Source of the DNA: Pseudomonadota bacterium
GTDB lineage: Bacteria; Pseudomonadota; Gammaproteobacteria; Steroidobacterales; Woeseiaceae
Direction: 5' to 3'
Assembly (NCBI GenBank): GCA_022360335.1
Contig: JAKSCZ010000147.1
Coordinates: forward strand, 1 to 7,627
DNA length: 7,627 bases
This document shows, one piece after another, positions 6,131 through 7,627 of this stretch. A program made the translations under genes and the position numbers. The first letter of the stretch is position 1, and the number at the start of each line of letters is the position of its first letter. Below the pieces are notes generated by a model that did no database searches, was not told the DNA's origin, and saw nothing but the letters and a program-made list of their open reading frames with translations.

Positions 6131-6199
6131 TATCCGCGCGCAATCCGACCCGAACGCCGTGCGGCGCCTGTCGAGCAAACTCAGACAGAGAGAGTCAGA

Positions 6200-7627
6200 A
6201 TGAAAATCAAAGAACCTCGTTTTCAACGCAGCCTGCTGGCATCGAGTATCGCGACGGCACTCGTCGGCGGCTACAGCACGGGTGCACTGGCACAGGACGA
6301 TGCGATCGAGGAGATCGTCGTCACCGGCCACCGTCGTGCACAGGAAACGTCGATCAATCAGAAGCGCCTGTCGAGCGTCATCTCCGACAGCATCGCGGCC
6401 GAAGACATCGGCAAGCTGCCCGACGTCACGATCGTCGATTCACTGCAGCGCATCCCGGGCGTCCAGATCCGGCGTTCCGCGGGTGAGGGCGAGCGGTTCA
6501 GCGTGCGCGGTCTGCCGCAGGTCGTGACCATGCTGAACGGCGAGCAGTTCCTGGGAGCCGGTTCGATCACCCAGTCGCAACCCAGCCTGACCGATCTGCC
6601 CGCCGCGCTGTTCAAGGGCGCATCCGTGTACAAGTCGTCGCAGGCGAACATGGCGATCACGGGTATCACGGGTACGGTGGACCTGAAAACCTATCGTCCG
6701 TTCGACTTCGACGAAGGCACGACCTTCGCCGGCAACCTGCAGGTCGGCACGGGCGAGGAGACCGGTGAGACCGATCCGAAGCTCAGCGCGCTGGCGACCT
6801 GGCGCAGCGATCGCATCGGTGCGATGGTCTCGGCGTCGTACAAGGACGTCAACCTCGCGAATTACTACAACGGTTTCAACTCGGCCGAGCCGACCGGTGA
6901 CGCCGGCTGGGTCAACGGCGTCAACGACTGGGGCGGCAGCCAGACCTACAACGCCGTCTCGCCGCAGGGCGTCGTTGCCTGGAACCAGGTGACCGCACGC
7001 GAAGGCATCGGTCTGAACGCGGCGTTCCAGGCCGATCTCGGCGAGGGCTTCGACTTCACGGCCGAGGCGTTCTACACCGACGAGGAGGAATACAATCGCA
7101 AGGTCGGCCTCAGCGCGACCAACAAGTGGCAGGGCCTCGAGTGGTTCACGATCAACGAGGGCCGCCCGACGGGCGACTCCGGCGGCGCCAACAACGGCGC
7201 CGAGTGGATGTCGGTACACGAGTACGAGTTCAATGCGCGCCGCGTCAAGTCGTTTACGCAGAACGACAGCTTCCTCAAGGACTCCACCAACATCAATCTC
7301 GAGCTGAGCTACGACAACGGCGGCGCGGTCACCGGAAGCGTTCGCTACATCTCGGCCGATGCGACGCAGTTGCGCCGTCACGGTTACAACGAAGGCGACA
7401 TGACCGACGGAACGTCCACGGGCATCATCGGCACCACGTTCTACCCGTCGCAGTATTGCAACGGCCAGACGCCGGTCGGCGACGACGGAGGCTGTTTCGT
7501 GCCGCCGAACCCGATGGGCTACACCGAGACACCGGTCGTCACCTACAATACGCAGGGCGATCACCCCGTGTGGTACGGCTTCGACCGGACGGTGGCCGGC
7601 GGCCTGGGCGCCGGCGCCACGCTGGCC
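6200..7627 (+). CDS. TonB-dependent receptor, N-terminal 476 residues (cut by window edge)
   Basis: The frame from the ATG at 6200 stays open to the right edge (476 codons). Outer-membrane receptors of this type import oligosaccharides using TonB-ExbBD energy. Residues 1-31 form a signal peptide (basic start, hydrophobic stretch SLLASSIATALVGG, cleavage after ALA at 29-31). The TonB box EEIVVTG (37-43) follows at once, with no N-terminal signalling or STN domain. The plug domain covers roughly 50-165, with the motifs IAAEDIGKLPDVTIVDSLQR (65-84), IPGVQIRR (85-92) and FSVRGLPQVVTMLNGEQ (100-116), ending at GTVDLKTYRPFDF (158-170). This wording is typical of the large Xanthomonas/Caulobacter-type receptors of about 900-1000 residues. 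Barrel strands begin after that. Cys420 and Cys432 may form a disulfide in an outer loop. The start has a purine-rich AGAGAGAG site ending 5 nt upstream. The operator shared with the divergent operon suggests a beta-mannan or cello-oligosaccharide ligand, but this is inference. Confidence 0.94.
   Translation, partial: MKIKEPRFQRSLLASSIATALVGGYSTGALAQDDAIEEIVVTGHRRAQETSINQKRLSSVISDSIAAEDIGKLPDVTIVDSLQRIPGVQIRRSAGEGERFSVRGLPQVVTMLNGEQFLGAGSITQSQPSLTDLPAALFKGASVYKSSQANMAITGITGTVDLKTYRPFDFDEGTTFAGNLQVGTGEETGETDPKLSALATWRSDRIGAMVSASYKDVNLANYYNGFNSAEPTGDAGWVNGVNDWGGSQTYNAVSPQGVVAWNQVTAREGIGLNAAFQADLGEGFDFTAEAFYTDEEEYNRKVGLSATNKWQGLEWFTINEGRPTGDSGGANNGAEWMSVHEYEFNARRVKSFTQNDSFLKDSTNINLELSYDNGGAVTGSVRYISADATQLRRHGYNEGDMTDGTSTGIIGTTFYPSQYCNGQTPVGDDGGCFVPPNPMGYTETPVVTYNTQGDHPVWYGFDRTVAGGLGAGATLA

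Larger units (their letters stand above)
5697..6199. other. Divergent intergenic regulatory region
   Basis: These 503 nt separate the two divergent transcription units and contain no credible gene. They differ from the flanks in having AT-rich stretches (about 5820-5855 and 5918-5955). Reading from left to right, the region holds a degenerate palindromic operator, two candidate minus-strand promoters, an AT-only palindrome, a plus-strand promoter joined to a perfect palindromic operator, and a G-rich transcribed leader of roughly 170 nt ahead of the receptor gene. The short open frames crossing it overlap the promoter elements and show no protein-like pattern. Confidence 0.85.

Noticed and set aside
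5697..6199. CRP-type site or known riboswitch in the intergenic region
   Set aside because: I found no TGTGA-N6-TCACA-like pair and no conserved riboswitch core that I recognise. The only clear symmetric sites are the operator palindromes and the AT palindrome.
5970..6203. Small open frame in the receptor leader
   Set aside because: It spans the -35, -10 and operator, so most of it would not be transcribed from the predicted promoter. Its composition shows no protein-like pattern.

Overview
This GC-rich window looks like part of a glycan-utilisation locus from a Gram-negative bacterium, probably a proteobacterium of the gammaproteobacterial/Xanthomonas-Caulobacter type. The signs are a TonB-dependent outer-membrane receptor with a TonB box directly after its signal peptide, a sodium:solute symporter, and cytoplasmic sugar phosphorylases. 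The species cannot be named from the sequence. There are five protein genes, two of them cut by the window edges, and no RNA genes, insertion sequences or CRISPR arrays.

Layout. On the minus strand, four genes form a tight operon: a sodium:solute symporter (5696-3822), a GH94 cellobiose phosphorylase (3835-1382), a GH130 4-O-beta-D-mannosyl-D-glucose phosphorylase (1365-181), and the first 66 codons of a cellobiose 2-epimerase (from 199, running off the left edge). The junctions are a 14-nt overlap, a 16-nt gap and a 19-nt overlap, so translation is probably coupled. On the plus strand, a TonB-dependent receptor starts at 6200 and runs off the right edge. The 503-nt region between the divergent units carries a perfect 16-bp palindrome with a central CG (6020-6035) and a 14/16 copy of it (5762-5777). 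Each lies at a plausible promoter for one of the two directions, which is the pattern of one LacI-family repressor controlling both. An all-AT palindrome of the same geometry lies between them. The receptor has a long G-rich leader with alternative hairpins.

How the genes fit together (inference from known families). The receptor would take up a beta-mannan, glucomannan or cello-oligosaccharide across the outer membrane, and the symporter would bring disaccharides across the inner membrane. In the cytoplasm the epimerase turns mannobiose into mannosyl-glucose, which the GH130 enzyme splits with phosphate to mannose-1-phosphate and glucose. GH94 splits cellobiose to glucose-1-phosphate and glucose. 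Because the epimerase is reversible, it can also turn glucosyl-mannose into cellobiose. The three enzymes together could therefore process all four beta-1,4 disaccharides of glucomannan by phosphorolysis.
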